A stretch of DNA of 64,000 nt from Campylobacter jejuni (GCF_001457695.1 NZ_LN831025.1:682001-746000), one strand, 5' to 3'; shown: positions 40,304 to 50,563, counted from the stretch's first letter. The notes: generated by a model from the sequence alone, not told the origin. Translations and numbers: made by a program.

Positions 40304-43078
40304 ATGAATAGAAGGGATTTTATTAAAAATACCGCTATTGCAAGTGCTGCTAGTGTTGCAGGGCTTAGTGTTCCAAGCTCTATGCTTGGTGCGCAAGAAG
40401 AAGATTGGAAATGGGATAAAGCTGTTTGTAGATTTTGTGGAACTGGCTGTGGAATTATGATAGCTAGAAAAGATGGCAAAATCGTAGCAACAAAAGGTGA
40501 TCCTGCAGCACCCGTAAATCGCGGACTTAATTGTATTAAAGGTTATTTTAATGCTAAGATCATGTATGGTGAAGATCGTCTTGTTATGCCTTTGCTTCGC
40601 ATGAATGAAAAAGGCGAATTTGATAAAAAAGGCAAATTTCAACAAGTTTCTTGGCAAAGAGCCTTTGATGAAATGGAAAAACAATTTAAAAAAGCCTACA
40701 ATGAACTCGGCGTTACAGGTATAGGGATTTTTGGTAGTGGGCAATACACTATCCAAGAAGGTTATGCTGCTTTAAAGCTTGCAAAAGCGGGTTTTAGAAC
40801 AAATAATATCGATCCAAATGCAAGACATTGTATGGCCTCTGCAGTGGTTGGTTTTATGCAAACTTTTGGTGTAGATGAGCCATCAGGCTGTTATGATGAT
40901 ATAGAGCTTACAGATACTATTATCACTTGGGGAGCTAATATGGCTGAAATGCACCCAATCCTTTGGTCAAGAGTAAGTGATAGAAAACTAAGCAATCTTG
41001 ATAAGGTTAAAGTTGTGAATCTAAGCACTTTTTCTAACCGTACTTCAAATATTGCTGATATTGAAATTATTTTTAAACCAAATACAGATTTGGCTATTTG
41101 GAACTACATAGCAAGAGAGATTGTTTATAATCATCCAGAGGCTATGGATATGAAATTTATCAAAGATCACTGCGTATTTGCAACTGGTTATGCTGATATT
41201 GGTTATGGTATGAGAAATAATCCAAATCATCCAAAATTTAAAGAAAGTGAAAAAGATACGGTTGAAAAAGAAAATGTAATCACTTTAGACGATGAAGAGG
41301 CTGCTTCTTTATCTTATCTTGGCGTTAAAGCGGGTGATAAATTTGAAATGAAACATCAAGGTGTGGCTGATAAAAACTGGGAAATTTCTTTTGACGAATT
41401 TAAAAAAGGTTTAGCCCCTTATACTTTAGAATACACTGCAAGAGTAGCCAAAGGTGATGATAATGAGTCTTTGGAAGATTTTAAGAAAAAACTTCAAGAA
41501 TTAGCTAATCTTTACATAGAGAAAAATCGCAAAGTCGTAAGTTTTTGGACTATGGGCTTTAATCAACACACAAGAGGTTCTTGGGTAAATGAACAAGCTT
41601 ATATGGTACATTTTTTGCTAGGAAAGCAAGCTAAACCAGGTAGTGGAGCCTTTTCTTTAACAGGACAGCCAAGTGCCTGTGGAACAGCTAGGGAAGTAGG
41701 AACTTTCTCACATCGTTTGCCTGCAGATATGGTTGTAGCCAATCCAAAACACAGAGAAATTTCTGAAAAAATTTGGAAAGTTCCTGCAAAGACTATCAAC
41801 CCAAAACCAGGTTCTCCTTATCTTAATATCATGAGAGATTTAGAAGATGGAAAAATTAAATTTGCATGGGTGCAAGTGAATAATCCATGGCAAAACACTG
41901 CAAATGCAAATCACTGGATTGCAGCAGCAAGAGAAATGGATAATTTTATTGTTGTAAGTGATTGTTATCCTGGAATTTCAGCAAAAGTAGCTGATCTTAT
42001 TTTACCAAGCGCTATGATTTATGAAAAATGGGGTGCTTATGGTAATGCTGAAAGAAGAACTCAACATTGGAAACAACAAGTCTTACCTGTAGGTGCTGCC
42101 ATGAGTGATACTTGGCAAATTTTAGAATTTGCAAAACGCTTTAAGCTTAAAGAAGTTTGGAAAGAGCAAAAAGTGGATAATAAGCTTACCTTGCCAAGTG
42201 TTTTAGAAGAGGCAAAAGCTATGGGTTATAGCGAAGATGATACACTTTTTGATGTACTATTTGCCAATAAAGAAGCAAAAAGCTTTAATCCAAACGATGC
42301 CATCGCAAAAGGCTTTGATAATACCGATGTTAAAGGTGATGAGAGAAAAATTCAAGGCAGTGATGGAAAAGAATTTACAGGCTATGGCTTTTTCGTTCAA
42401 AAATATCTTTGGGAAGAATATCGTAAATTTGGCTTAGGACACGGACATGATTTAGCGGATTTTGATACCTATCATAAAGTAAGGGGTTTAAGATGGCCTG
42501 TGGTTAATGGCAAGGAAACACAGTGGAGATTTAATACTAAATTTGATTATTATGCTAAAAAAGCGGCTCCAAATTCAGATTTTGCTTTTTATGGTGATTT
42601 TAACAAAATGCTTACAAATGGGGATTTAATAGCTCCTAAAGATGAAAAAGAGCACAGTATTAAAAATAAGGCTAAAATTTTCTTTAGGCCATTTATGAAA
42701 GCACCTGAAAGACCAAGTAAAGAGTATCCGTTCTGGCTTGCAACAGGAAGGGTTTTAGAGCATTGGCATAGTGGAACTATGACTATGCGTGTGCCTGAGC
42801 TTTACCGTGCTGTGCCTGAAGCACTTTGCTATATGAGTGAGAAAGATGGAGAGAAATTAGGCTTAAATCAAGGTGATTTGGTTTGGGTGGAATCTCGTCG
42901 TGGTAAAGTAAAAGCAAGAGTAGATATGCGTGGAAGAAACAAACCGCCTGTAGGACTTGTGTATGTGCCGTGGTTTGATGAGAATGTATATATCAATAAA
43001 GTTACTTTGGATGCGACTTGTCCGCTTTCAAAACAAACTGACTTTAAAAAATGTGCTGTAAAAATTTATAAGGCTTAA
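40304..43078 (+). CDS. napA: Periplasmic nitrate reductase catalytic subunit NapA
   Basis: A 924-residue molybdoenzyme that reduces nitrate to nitrite in the periplasm. The N-terminal Tat signal has RR at 3-4 (NRRDFIKN), followed by a hydrophobic stretch to about residue 30. The [4Fe-4S] ligands are C42, C45, C49 and C77 (CRFCGTGC and LNCIKG). C176 in PNARHCMAS is the likely molybdenum ligand. It is longer than E. coli NapA (828), as is typical of epsilonproteobacterial enzymes with inserted loops. First gene of napAGHBLD. Confidence 0.97.
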   Translation: MNRRDFIKNTAIASAASVAGLSVPSSMLGAQEEDWKWDKAVCRFCGTGCGIMIARKDGKIVATKGDPAAPVNRGLNCIKGYFNAKIMYGEDRLVMPLLRMNEKGEFDKKGKFQQVSWQRAFDEMEKQFKKAYNELGVTGIGIFGSGQYTIQEGYAALKLAKAGFRTNNIDPNARHCMASAVVGFMQTFGVDEPSGCYDDIELTDTIITWGANMAEMHPILWSRVSDRKLSNLDKVKVVNLSTFSNRTSNIADIEIIFKPNTDLAIWNYIAREIVYNHPEAMDMKFIKDHCVFATGYADIGYGMRNNPNHPKFKESEKDTVEKENVITLDDEEAASLSYLGVKAGDKFEMKHQGVADKNWEISFDEFKKGLAPYTLEYTARVAKGDDNESLEDFKKKLQELANLYIEKNRKVVSFWTMGFNQHTRGSWVNEQAYMVHFLLGKQAKPGSGAFSLTGQPSACGTAREVGTFSHRLPADMVVANPKHREISEKIWKVPAKTINPKPGSPYLNIMRDLEDGKIKFAWVQVNNPWQNTANANHWIAAAREMDNFIVVSDCYPGISAKVADLILPSAMIYEKWGAYGNAERRTQHWKQQVLPVGAAMSDTWQILEFAKRFKLKEVWKEQKVDNKLTLPSVLEEAKAMGYSEDDTLFDVLFANKEAKSFNPNDAIAKGFDNTDVKGDERKIQGSDGKEFTGYGFFVQKYLWEEYRKFGLGHGHDLADFDTYHKVRGLRWPVVNGKETQWRFNTKFDYYAKKAAPNSDFAFYGDFNKMLTNGDLIAPKDEKEHSIKNKAKIFFRPFMKAPERPSKEYPFWLATGRVLEHWHSGTMTMRVPELYRAVPEALCYMSEKDGEKLGLNQGDLVWVESRRGKVKARVDMRGRNKPPVGLVYVPWFDENVYINKVTLDATCPLSKQTDFKKCAVKIYKA

Positions 43079-43095
43079 TTTAGGGTTTTGATTAA

Positions 43096-43836
43096 ATGAA
43101 AGGTAGAAGAGAATTTTTCGTTAGTGCCTTTAAGGCTGCATGTTTATGTACAGGAGGTGGATTTTTGGCTAATTTGGCTTTAAAAGCCGATGATAATTAT
43201 GCTTTGCGTCCTCCTGGGGCTGAAGATGAAGCTAGATTTTTAAGCAAATGTATTCGTTGTGGGCTTTGTGTAAAAGCCTGTCCTTATGATACTTTAAAGC
43301 TTGCTAGCTTGTTAGATAGTCCAAAAAATGGCACGCCTTTTTTTAAGGCAAGAGAAATTCCTTGCTATCTTTGTAAGGATATTCCTTGCATTAGAGAATG
43401 TCCAACTGATGCTTTAGATAAAAAGCATTTAGAGCAGGGTATAGAATCTTTGAAAATGGGTATTGCTATTGTTGATAGTGCTTCTTGTGTGGCACACTGG
43501 GGAATTCAATGTGATGCTTGTTATAGAGCTTGTCCTTTGATAGATAGGGCTTTAAAACTTGAGCTTAAACGCAATGAACGCACCGCCAAACATGCTTTTT
43601 TACTACCTAGTGTGGATCATGAAGTGTGTGTAGGTTGTGGGCTTTGTGAACTGGCTTGTATTACTGAAAAACCGGCCATTCGTGTTTTGCCAAGGGAGTA
43701 TGTATTGGGAAAAGCAGGATCTCATTATGTAAAAGGCTGGGATGAAAAAGATGAAGGTCGTATAAAAAATGCAGATACTTCAAAACATTTTGATGCTAAA
43801 AAAGCAACCAATTATTTAAATGATGGAGAACTGTGA
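43096..43836 (+). CDS. napG: Ferredoxin-type protein NapG
   Basis: A 246-residue periplasmic iron-sulfur protein passing electrons from menaquinol toward NapA/NapB. It has a Tat-type start (KGRREFFVSAFKAACLCTGG) and four cysteine clusters: CIRCGLCVKACP near 52, CYLCKDIPCIRECP near 91, CDACYRACP near 139 and CVGCGLCELAC near 177. It overlaps napH. Confidence 0.95.
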   Translation: MKGRREFFVSAFKAACLCTGGGFLANLALKADDNYALRPPGAEDEARFLSKCIRCGLCVKACPYDTLKLASLLDSPKNGTPFFKAREIPCYLCKDIPCIRECPTDALDKKHLEQGIESLKMGIAIVDSASCVAHWGIQCDACYRACPLIDRALKLELKRNERTAKHAFLLPSVDHEVCVGCGLCELACITEKPAIRVLPREYVLGKAGSHYVKGWDEKDEGRIKNADTSKHFDAKKATNYLNDGEL

Positions 43837-44615
43837 TGAAGTATTTAATTGCTAGACGCATCGTTCAGCTTGGAATTTTAGCGCTTTTTAGTTTTAAAGC
43901 TACAGATTTTATCTTGCAGGGAAATTTAAGTTCTTCTAGACTTTTTAATACCATACCTTTAAGCGATCCTTTTGCGGTTTTGCAAATCATTTTAGCAAGC
44001 TGGAGTATAGATTTAATGGCTTTAATAGGAGCTTTGATTATATTTTTCATCTATGGTTTGCTTTTAGGAAGGGTTTTTTGCTCTTGGGTTTGTCCTGTTA
44101 ATTTAATCACAGATTTTGCTGCTTTTGTGCGAAATAAATTAACCCTTAATAATAAATTTTTAATTTTGCCTAAAAATTTACGCTATTTTGTATTGGTCTT
44201 GGTTTTAGTCCTTTCTTTTGTATTTTCATTGCCTGTGTTTGAAAGTTTTTCTTATATAGGAATGATACATAGAGGGATTATTTTTGCTACAAGTTCTTGG
44301 ATTTTTGTAGCCTTTATACTTTTTTGTATCGATACTTTTTTAAGTCCTAGGGCAATTTGTTCACATTTTTGTCCACTAGGAGCTTTTTATGCTTTTATTT
44401 CTCGTTTTGCTTTGCTTAAAATAAAGCATGATAGTGATAAATGCACTAAATGTTATGAATGTATCCGTATTTGTCCTGAAAAACAGGTTTTGTGGATGGT
44501 TGGAAAAGAAAGTACTAGCGTGAAATCAGGAGAGTGTATAAGGTGTGCAAGATGTATAGAAGTTTGTAATGATGATGCTTTGAATTTTAATATTTTTGAT
44601 TTAAGGAATAAATGA
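43836..44615 (+). CDS. napH: Quinol dehydrogenase membrane subunit NapH
   Basis: A 259-residue inner-membrane protein oxidising menaquinol with NapG. ATG at 43836 is chosen because GGAGA is well spaced; a GTG one codon earlier is possible. Four hydrophobic segments carry the conserved CSWVCPVNL and CSHFCPLGAF motifs. The cytoplasmic C-terminus has two ferredoxin motifs, CTKCYECIRICP and CIRCARCIEVC. With no napC in the operon, NapGH is the expected electron donor. Confidence 0.95.
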   Translation: MKYLIARRIVQLGILALFSFKATDFILQGNLSSSRLFNTIPLSDPFAVLQIILASWSIDLMALIGALIIFFIYGLLLGRVFCSWVCPVNLITDFAAFVRNKLTLNNKFLILPKNLRYFVLVLVLVLSFVFSLPVFESFSYIGMIHRGIIFATSSWIFVAFILFCIDTFLSPRAICSHFCPLGAFYAFISRFALLKIKHDSDKCTKCYECIRICPEKQVLWMVGKESTSVKSGECIRCARCIEVCNDDALNFNIFDLRNK

Positions 44616-45136
44616 TGAAGAAGAAATTGGTTTTATTAGGAAGTGCTGCAGTGGTATTTTTTGCCGCTTGTGCAATGAATAGTGGGGTAAGTTCGGAACA
44701 AATTGGACTTAGAAAAGCAAGTTTAGAAAATGAAAATAAAGTAAATTTAGTGGAAGCAAATTTCACAACTTTACAACCTGGGGAATCTACTCGTTTTGAG
44801 CGTTCTTATGAAAATGCACCACCATTAATTCCGCATGCTATTGAAGATTTGTTACCTATAACTAAAGATAACAATATGTGCTTAAGCTGCCATGATAAGG
44901 CTATAGCAGCAGATGCTGGTGCAACTCCACTTCCTGCTAGTCATTATTATGATTTTAGACACAATAAAACCACAGGAGATGTGATTAGCGATAGTCGTTT
45001 TAATTGTACTCAGTGTCATGTTCCACAAAGCGATGCAAAACCTTTAGTGGGAAATAGCTTTAAACCTGAATTTAAAAATGAACAATTAAAAAGTCGTTCA
45101 AATTTAATTGATGTGATTAATGAGGGTGTAAAGTAA
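44612..45136 (+). CDS. napB: Diheme cytochrome c subunit NapB
   Basis: A 174-residue periplasmic electron-transfer subunit of nitrate reductase. Two heme sites CLSCH (90-94) and CTQCH (132-136), with distal His residues in PLIPHAIEDL and PASHYYDFRH. The signal sequence ends FFAAC, so Cys20 could be a lipidation site, unusual for NapB. The start ATG overlaps the napH stop. Confidence 0.95.
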   Translation: MMKKKLVLLGSAAVVFFAACAMNSGVSSEQIGLRKASLENENKVNLVEANFTTLQPGESTRFERSYENAPPLIPHAIEDLLPITKDNNMCLSCHDKAIAADAGATPLPASHYYDFRHNKTTGDVISDSRFNCTQCHVPQSDAKPLVGNSFKPEFKNEQLKSRSNLIDVINEGVK

Positions 45137-45140
45137 ATAA

Positions 45141-46055
45141 ATGAAAAAATTTCTTTTTATTTTGAGTCTTTTTTGTGTTTTGTCTTATGCTTATGAGCTG
45201 AAATTAAATGCTAATATAACAGCTTTAAAGCTTGATAAGCAAAACTTATATATAGGCACTGATAAAGGTGAAATTTTACAATATAACATTAAAGATAAAA
45301 GTTTAAAAGAACTTTTATCTTTGCCAAAGATTAAAAATTATTATGGTGATGATTTTGCTAAGATTTATAACATTGATGTTTTTAAACATACACTTTTAAT
45401 ACTTAGCGAGGGTGATTTTGGTGCTAAAAATTTAAGTTTTTATAAGGAAAATTTACAAATCAAAAAGCTCGAAGAAAATAGCATAATAAAAGCATTTTTT
45501 ATCAATGAAAACACTTATCTTTTGATTTCTATTGGTTCTGAAATAGAATTGATTGATAAAAGCTTAAAAAATATAAAAAAATTTAATTTTTCCCATTCTA
45601 GTCTTAATGATGCAGTTTTAAATGAAGATAAGAGTAGACTAGTTGCAGGTTTTGAGAGTGGAGAAGTAGAACTTTTTGATTTGAAAAATTGGAAGATGTT
45701 AAAAAACTATGATAAAATGCATAAAGATAATATCTATCAAGTAGATTTTAAAAATAATGTTATTTTAAGTTGTGGAACGGATAGGCGTATAGGAGTTGTA
45801 AAAAATGAAGAGCAAAATTTTTTGCAAAAAGATTTTTTGATATATACTTGTGCTTTAAGTCCTAGTGGAGAATTCGCTGTTTATAGCGATAATGAAGCTG
45901 GAGTTAGTGAAGTTTTTAGCACAAGTGATTTTAAGCCTGTTAAAACTTTTAATAATGAAAATTTGATGAGTGAGTTTATTATTTTTTTAAACAATAAAGA
46001 TTTTATCGTTTCAGGCTTTGGTGATAGTATAATGTTTAGGAGTATTGATGAATAA
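45141..46055 (+). CDS. napL: Nap accessory protein NapL (beta-propeller)
   Basis: A 304-residue exported protein with signal peptide 1-17 (KKFLFILSLFCVLSYA). Repeated blades of the WD40/PQQ-like type are visible, for example LYIGTDKGEILQYN near 36 and RLVAGFESGEVELFD near 170. NapL is specific to epsilonproteobacterial nap operons and aids NapA maturation or activity by an unsettled mechanism. Lies 4 bases after napB; napD starts within its last codons. Confidence 0.88.
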   Translation: MKKFLFILSLFCVLSYAYELKLNANITALKLDKQNLYIGTDKGEILQYNIKDKSLKELLSLPKIKNYYGDDFAKIYNIDVFKHTLLILSEGDFGAKNLSFYKENLQIKKLEENSIIKAFFINENTYLLISIGSEIELIDKSLKNIKKFNFSHSSLNDAVLNEDKSRLVAGFESGEVELFDLKNWKMLKNYDKMHKDNIYQVDFKNNVILSCGTDRRIGVVKNEEQNFLQKDFLIYTCALSPSGEFAVYSDNEAGVSEVFSTSDFKPVKTFNNENLMSEFIIFLNNKDFIVSGFGDSIMFRSIDE

Positions 46056-46386
46056 TCTTTCTAGTGTTTTGATTTTAGCAAAAGAAGAATATATAAATGA
46101 TTTAAAAAAGGCTATATCTGAAATTCCTTTTTGTTCTGTAGAACTTTGTGAAAATGAAAAGATTATAGTTGTGATTGAAAGTGAAAATTTAGAAGATGAG
46201 TTAAACTCTTATAAAATGCTTGAGAAATTGCCAAATATTATCAGTATTAATATGGTTTTTTCTTATCAAGATTTAAATGATGATATCCAAAAAGCAATCA
46301 ATAGCGGTGCAATAGAAACGATAGAAAAAAATGAAAATGCTGAGAATGTTCGCTACTATGGTAGTGTATTTAATCAATTTTCTTAA
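46048..46386 (+). CDS. napD: NapA signal-binding chaperone NapD
   Basis: A 112-residue cytoplasmic chaperone that binds the NapA Tat signal during cofactor loading. ATG at 46048 follows TTAGGAGT; a TTG one codon upstream is less likely. The segments LSSVLILAKEEY and LEKLPNIISINMVFSYQDLNDD match the ferredoxin-like NapD fold. It overlaps napL by 8 bases and ends the nap genes proper. Confidence 0.9.
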   Translation: MNNLSSVLILAKEEYINDLKKAISEIPFCSVELCENEKIIVVIESENLEDELNSYKMLEKLPNIISINMVFSYQDLNDDIQKAINSGAIETIEKNENAENVRYYGSVFNQFS

Positions 46387-46395
46387 AGTGTAAAG

Positions 46396-46569
46396 ATGGT
46401 ATTTTTAATCCCATTGCTTATTATAATTGGTGTTATTTTTGGAATTGATTATGTGTATTTTAAAAATCAAGATTTAAAAGCACAAGTTAAAAAAGAACAA
46501 AAAGAATTAAATTCTAGTTTAGAGAAAGAAAAAAAAGAATATATAGAAAAATTGTTTAAAACAAAATAG
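46396..46569 (+). CDS. Small membrane protein after napD
   Basis: A 57-residue protein: one N-terminal membrane helix (about 3-20, FLIPLLIIIGVIFGIDYVYF) followed by a Lys/Glu helical tail (about 27-57). It starts with ATG 9 bases after the napD stop, with GTGTAAAG before it as a weak ribosome site. A similar small hydrophobic gene follows napD in C. jejuni from memory. It may anchor or assist nap assembly; the function is unknown. Confidence 0.75.
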   Translation: MVFLIPLLIIIGVIFGIDYVYFKNQDLKAQVKKEQKELNSSLEKEKKEYIEKLFKTK

Positions 46570-46650
46570 ACATTAAAAAACATCTTATTTTCTTAAAGAT
46601 AAATTAAAAAGCTTTTTGCTAGAATTAAAGAAAAATTTTAGGAAACAGTG

Positions 46651-46896
46651 ATGAAAAATACAGTCACTGAAGCTTCTATCTATGAGGCTCAAGGGTTAAA
46701 AGACGAAGCTTTAGAAATTTATAAAAATATCTTAAAAGAAGATCCGGATAATCAAAACGCTATCGATGCGGTTCGTCGTCTTAGTGGTTTTAGATCCAAG
46801 CATAAAGACTTAAACACTCAAATGTTGGATTTTTTTATTAATATGAAAAGCGATGAAGAAATTAATGAATTTAAAAGGTGGTTGATAAAAATATGA
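46651..46896 (+). CDS. Small hypothetical protein with TPR-like helices
   Basis: An 81-residue protein. ATG at 46651 is chosen behind TTTTAGGAAA; a GTG one codon upstream is also in frame. The segment SIYEAQGLKDEALEIYKNILKEDPDNQNA is a single clear tetratricopeptide-like repeat. The C-terminus (EEINEFKRWLIKI) overlaps the next gene by 4 bases. Likely a scaffold or adaptor; no specific role is evident. Confidence 0.8.
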   Translation: MKNTVTEASIYEAQGLKDEALEIYKNILKEDPDNQNAIDAVRRLSGFRSKHKDLNTQMLDFFINMKSDEEINEFKRWLIKI

Positions 46897-47384
46897 ATTT
46901 GGAAGATTTAGCTAAAAAAACCATTAGCGAAGTTAGCTCTATCATGGAAGAGCAAAGAAGACAAAATGAAATTTTAAAAGAACAAGAATTAAATAGAAAA
47001 ACTGAAATAAAAGATGAATTACCACCTATGGAGTTTGTATGCGAAGAGCTTGATACTCCGCAAGACTTAGAAGATAAAATTTCTATGGCAAAATTTGAAG
47101 AAGAGCAAAAAATACAAAATAATATTGAAATTTCTACTCAGGAAAATAAAGAGTTTAAAAAAGAAGAGCCTTTTTTACAAAGTGAAATTTTAAATCCTAG
47201 TGTTATGACAGAGGTTCAAACACTTAATGAGGACATTTTTTTAAAACATCTTAGAGAGAGAATTTTAGTTCTTTTTGAAGGTTTAAATAGCATAAAAAAA
47301 GATGATCTTGAAAATAGGTTAAACTTGACCATAAATTTTTTAGAGTTTTTACTTGCAAATATCGAAGATAAGCTTAAAAAATAA
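46893..47384 (+). CDS. Hypothetical acidic coiled-coil protein
   Basis: A 163-residue Glu/Lys-rich protein, probably starting at ATG 46893 overlapping the preceding stop (a GTG at 46878 is an alternative). The first 110 residues look disordered or coiled coil; the last 50 form a helical domain (LKHLRERILVLFEGLNSI...LLANIEDKLKK). Such C-terminal helices occur in Campylobacter proteins of unknown role. It overlaps cca by 32 bases, so the pair is translationally linked. Confidence 0.8.
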   Translation: MNLEDLAKKTISEVSSIMEEQRRQNEILKEQELNRKTEIKDELPPMEFVCEELDTPQDLEDKISMAKFEEEQKIQNNIEISTQENKEFKKEEPFLQSEILNPSVMTEVQTLNEDIFLKHLRERILVLFEGLNSIKKDDLENRLNLTINFLEFLLANIEDKLKK

Positions 47385-48471
47385 TCCCGATTTACAGTTT
47401 ATTGCTGAGTTTTTAAAGCCTTATACCAAACGAGCGTATTTGGTTGGAGGTAGCGTTAGGGATTTGTTTTTAGGCTTAAAAATTTGTGACTATGATATAG
47501 AGCTTTATGATATAAAACCTAAAGATTTTGAAAAGATTATGCAAAAATTGGGCGCACAAGGCTTTGGAAAAAGTTTTTTTGTGTATAAGTTTAAAAATTA
47601 TGATTTAGCTCTTGCTAGAACCGAAAATAAAATAAGCTATGGACATAAAGGTTTTGAAGTTCAAATTTGTAATGATGAAAAACTTGGTGCCAAAAGACGC
47701 GATTTTACCATAAATTCTATGATGATTAATCTTTTTAACGATGAGTTTTTAGATTTTTATGGAGGATTAAAAGATCTAGGAGCAGGCTTTTTAAGGCATA
47801 TTGATAAACAAAGCTTTCAAGAGGATAGTTTAAGGGTATTAAGAGCGGTAGTATTTGCTTCAAGGTTTAACTTTAAGATAACTAGCGAAAGCTTGAAATT
47901 GATGCAAAGTATGGATATAACTGATCTTAGCAAAGATAGGATCAATGCAGAGCTTTATAAATTCTTTAAAAGTCCTAGACTTGATGTCGGCTATAGATAT
48001 TTACAAGAACTTGGCTTAGAGAAACAGGTTTTCGGCTTTGAGAGTGTTTTTAAGAGTTTGGAATTTCAAAATTTACTCAGACAAAGTAGAGAATTTGTAA
48101 AAAGCGATGCTTTATTCTTGTATTTGTATTTGAATTTTTTTAATTTAGAAAAAGATATATTTTTTAAAAGAACTAAACTTAAAAAAGAATACCTAAAATA
48201 CGCAAATCAAGCTTTTTATCTTGATGATATAAGTGATTTTGAACTAGCAAAAATTGCTTTTGAAATGCCTTTGAAGGAATGGCTTGGACTTTGGAGTAAA
48301 AAGCGTATTGAGCAAGCTAAAAGATTGGGGCTTTATGAGAATAAGTTTGAAAGTAAAATTTTAGCAAAAGATTTCATAAATGCTGGATTTTGTGGTAAAA
48401 TTCTTGGTTTAAAGCTTCAAGAAGCAAGAGAGAATGAATTAAAAGAATATATAAAAGGTTTAGCTAAATGA
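47353..48471 (+). CDS. cca: tRNA nucleotidyltransferase / poly(A) polymerase family
   Basis: A 372-residue class II nucleotidyltransferase that builds or repairs the tRNA CCA end. The catalytic region is YLVGGSVRDLFLGLKICDYDIELYD (about 29-53) with the GGxVRD and DxD motifs. Later come RRDFTINSMMINLF near 112 and the RILRAVVFASRFNF-type motif near 159. The start is TTG inside the preceding gene, the only one that keeps the N-terminus of the head domain. purU follows with a 4-base overlap. Confidence 0.9.
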   Translation: MQISKISLKNNPDLQFIAEFLKPYTKRAYLVGGSVRDLFLGLKICDYDIELYDIKPKDFEKIMQKLGAQGFGKSFFVYKFKNYDLALARTENKISYGHKGFEVQICNDEKLGAKRRDFTINSMMINLFNDEFLDFYGGLKDLGAGFLRHIDKQSFQEDSLRVLRAVVFASRFNFKITSESLKLMQSMDITDLSKDRINAELYKFFKSPRLDVGYRYLQELGLEKQVFGFESVFKSLEFQNLLRQSREFVKSDALFLYLYLNFFNLEKDIFFKRTKLKKEYLKYANQAFYLDDISDFELAKIAFEMPLKEWLGLWSKKRIEQAKRLGLYENKFESKILAKDFINAGFCGKILGLKLQEARENELKEYIKGLAK

Positions 48472-49292
48472 TTTCTGTATTAAAAATTTGCACCAAAGAT
48501 CAAAAAGGTTTAATCTATAGAATTTCTGATGTTATTTTTAAATATCATATCAATATAGTAAAAAACGATGAATTTGTAGGTAAAGGAATGTTTTTTTTTC
48601 GTGCTCTTTTAGAAGGTGAGTTTGATAAAGAAGCTTTTATAGGAACGCTTGAGGCTATGCTTGGACAAGAAGCCTTGATAGAGCTTTGCGAGAAGAGAAA
48701 AAAAGATATTGTTGTTTTTGTTACTAAAGAAAGTCATTGTTTGGGAGATTTGCTAATAAAGCATTATAGTAACGAACTTGAAGCAAATATCAAAGCTGTG
48801 ATTTCAAATCACAACTCTTTAAAGGATTTAGTTGAGAAATTTGAAATTCCTTATCATTTTATCAGCGCTGAAAATTTAGATCGTAAAGAGCAAGAAAATC
48901 AGATTTTAAAATGTCTTGAACAATATAAATTTGATTATTTGGTTTTAGCAAAATATATGCGAATTTTATCTCCTGATTTTGTTAGGTATTTTGAAGGCAA
49001 GATTATAAATATTCACCATTCTTTTTTACCTGCATTTATAGGAGCAAATCCTTATAAACAAGCCTTTGAAAGAGGGGTTAAAATAATTGGAGCTACGGCA
49101 CATTTTGTAAATAATAATCTTGATGAAGGTCCTATTATCACTCAAGCTGTTTCGCCTGTAAACCATGAATTTACTTGGCAAGATATGCAACAAGCAGGTA
49201 GAAATATAGAAAAAGATGTTCTTTCAAAAGCACTTGATTTGGTTTTTGAAGATAGAATTTTTATACATAATAATAAAACTATAATATTTTAA
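48468..49292 (+). CDS. purU: Formyltetrahydrofolate deformylase
   Basis: A 274-residue enzyme hydrolysing 10-formyl-THF to formate and THF. An N-terminal ACT domain (1-80, VLKICTKDQKGLIYRISDVI) is followed by a formyltransferase-type domain with INIHHSFLPAFIGANPYKQAFERG near 180-203 and GATAHFVNNNLDEGPII near 208. The HxSxLP segment and the catalytic Asp in DEGP are intact. Its stop codon overlaps that of the convergent aminotransferase gene. Confidence 0.93.
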   Translation: MISVLKICTKDQKGLIYRISDVIFKYHINIVKNDEFVGKGMFFFRALLEGEFDKEAFIGTLEAMLGQEALIELCEKRKKDIVVFVTKESHCLGDLLIKHYSNELEANIKAVISNHNSLKDLVEKFEIPYHFISAENLDRKEQENQILKCLEQYKFDYLVLAKYMRILSPDFVRYFEGKIINIHHSFLPAFIGANPYKQAFERGVKIIGATAHFVNNNLDEGPIITQAVSPVNHEFTWQDMQQAGRNIEKDVLSKALDLVFEDRIFIHNNKTIIF

Positions 49293-50563
49293 TGCGATAA
49301 TTTTACTATAGTTTTATTTAAAGCATTAAAAAAATAATCAATATCCTCTTTTTCATGCGTATAATGCAAGCTTATTCTTAACCAGCCTGGTTTTGTTTTA
49401 AGTTTTTGATTATCTTTTAAGTCTAGCAAATCATGACCATAAGGCCCAGCACAAGCACATCCAGCACGTGTTTCTATGTGGTATTTTTTACTAAGTTCGT
49501 AAGCGATATCAAAAGGAGAAATTCCTTTGATATTGAAAGCAAAAATAGGCAATCGGGTTTTTAAATTCTTTGCGTATAAAATTAAATTAGGTATAGTTTT
49601 TAGTTTTTCAAAAAAATAATCTTTTAAAATTTCTTCTTTTTTTTCTATATTTTTAACCCCTATAGAATCTTTGATTTTAAAAGCTAAGCTAGCGCGAATG
49701 AGTTGTAAAATTCCAGGTGTTCCTCCTTCCTCTAAAGATTCTTCATTACAAAGGTAGCATTGTGAAGTGCGAGAAACATAGCCCACAGTTCCACCTGCTG
49801 CAAAGCTAGGCTTGTTTCCACAAAGATCTTTTTTGATAGCTAAAAGTCCAGAACCGCCAATACCACCGATTAATTTATGAGAACTTATAAACAACGCATC
49901 ATAGTATTGACAAGATATGTTTTTATAGGGAATAAAACTAGATGCATCAAAAGCAACTATCCCTTTAAATTTACGAACCATTTCAGAAATGCGTTTGTAA
50001 TCACTTAGTATCCCAGTAACATTTGAAGCTAAAGAAAAGCTAGCGATTATTTTTCTTTTTTTGTTTTTTTGTAAAGTTTTTTCTAGAAAATCAAAATCAA
50101 TTTCCCCATTTTTATCCAAGGGAATTCTAATACATTCGCACAAGCCTTCTCGAAATGAAAGTTCATTAGAATGATGCTCATAAGGCCCTACGATAACTAA
50201 AGGTAAAGTATTTTTATCAATTTGCGTAAAATATCTTTCTTTTACAAGAGGGGGAATGTAAATGCCGATCAATTCTTGAAATTTTTTAATAGCACTGCTT
50301 GATCCTGTTCCGCAGGCTATAAGGGCAAAATTTTCATCTAATGATAAACTTTTTTTTATATCTTTTCTTGCTTGTTCGTAAATTTGTTGAGTTTTAAAAG
50401 AATTTAAAGAGCTATCAGAATGTGTGTTTGCATAGGTTGGGAGAATTTTTGAAATTTCTTTTTCTACACATTTTAGAGCTAAAGCACTTGCTGTGAAGTC
50501 AAAATGCAAAATACCTTTTTTTAAGATCAATTCTTTTTTTAAATCTGAAATTTGCAAATACAA
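49289..50563 (-). CDS. Class V aminotransferase (NifS/SufS-like)
   Basis: A 424-residue PLP enzyme. The PLP lysine lies in DALFISSHKLIGGIGGSGLL near 231. C-terminal GCACAGPYGHDLLD near 364 resembles the active-cysteine loop of cysteine desulfurases, though context differs. FDFTASALALKCVE near 20 and NTHSDSSLNSFKT near 46 fit the family N-terminus. It may act as a selenocysteine lyase or desulfurase-like enzyme; a separate canonical NifS exists in Campylobacter. Single gene opposite to its neighbours. Confidence 0.85.
   Translation of the reverse strand: MYLQISDLKKELILKKGILHFDFTASALALKCVEKEISKILPTYANTHSDSSLNSFKTQQIYEQARKDIKKSLSLDENFALIACGTGSSSAIKKFQELIGIYIPPLVKERYFTQIDKNTLPLVIVGPYEHHSNELSFREGLCECIRIPLDKNGEIDFDFLEKTLQKNKKRKIIASFSLASNVTGILSDYKRISEMVRKFKGIVAFDASSFIPYKNISCQYYDALFISSHKLIGGIGGSGLLAIKKDLCGNKPSFAAGGTVGYVSRTSQCYLCNEESLEEGGTPGILQLIRASLAFKIKDSIGVKNIEKKEEILKDYFFEKLKTIPNLILYAKNLKTRLPIFAFNIKGISPFDIAYELSKKYHIETRAGCACAGPYGHDLLDLKDNQKLKTKPGWLRISLHYTHEKEDIDYFFNALNKTIVKLSH

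Noticed and set aside
40259..40756. 165-codon minus-strand frame over the napA start
   Set aside because: It is antisense to the conserved NapA Tat signal and iron-sulfur motif and has low-complexity composition.
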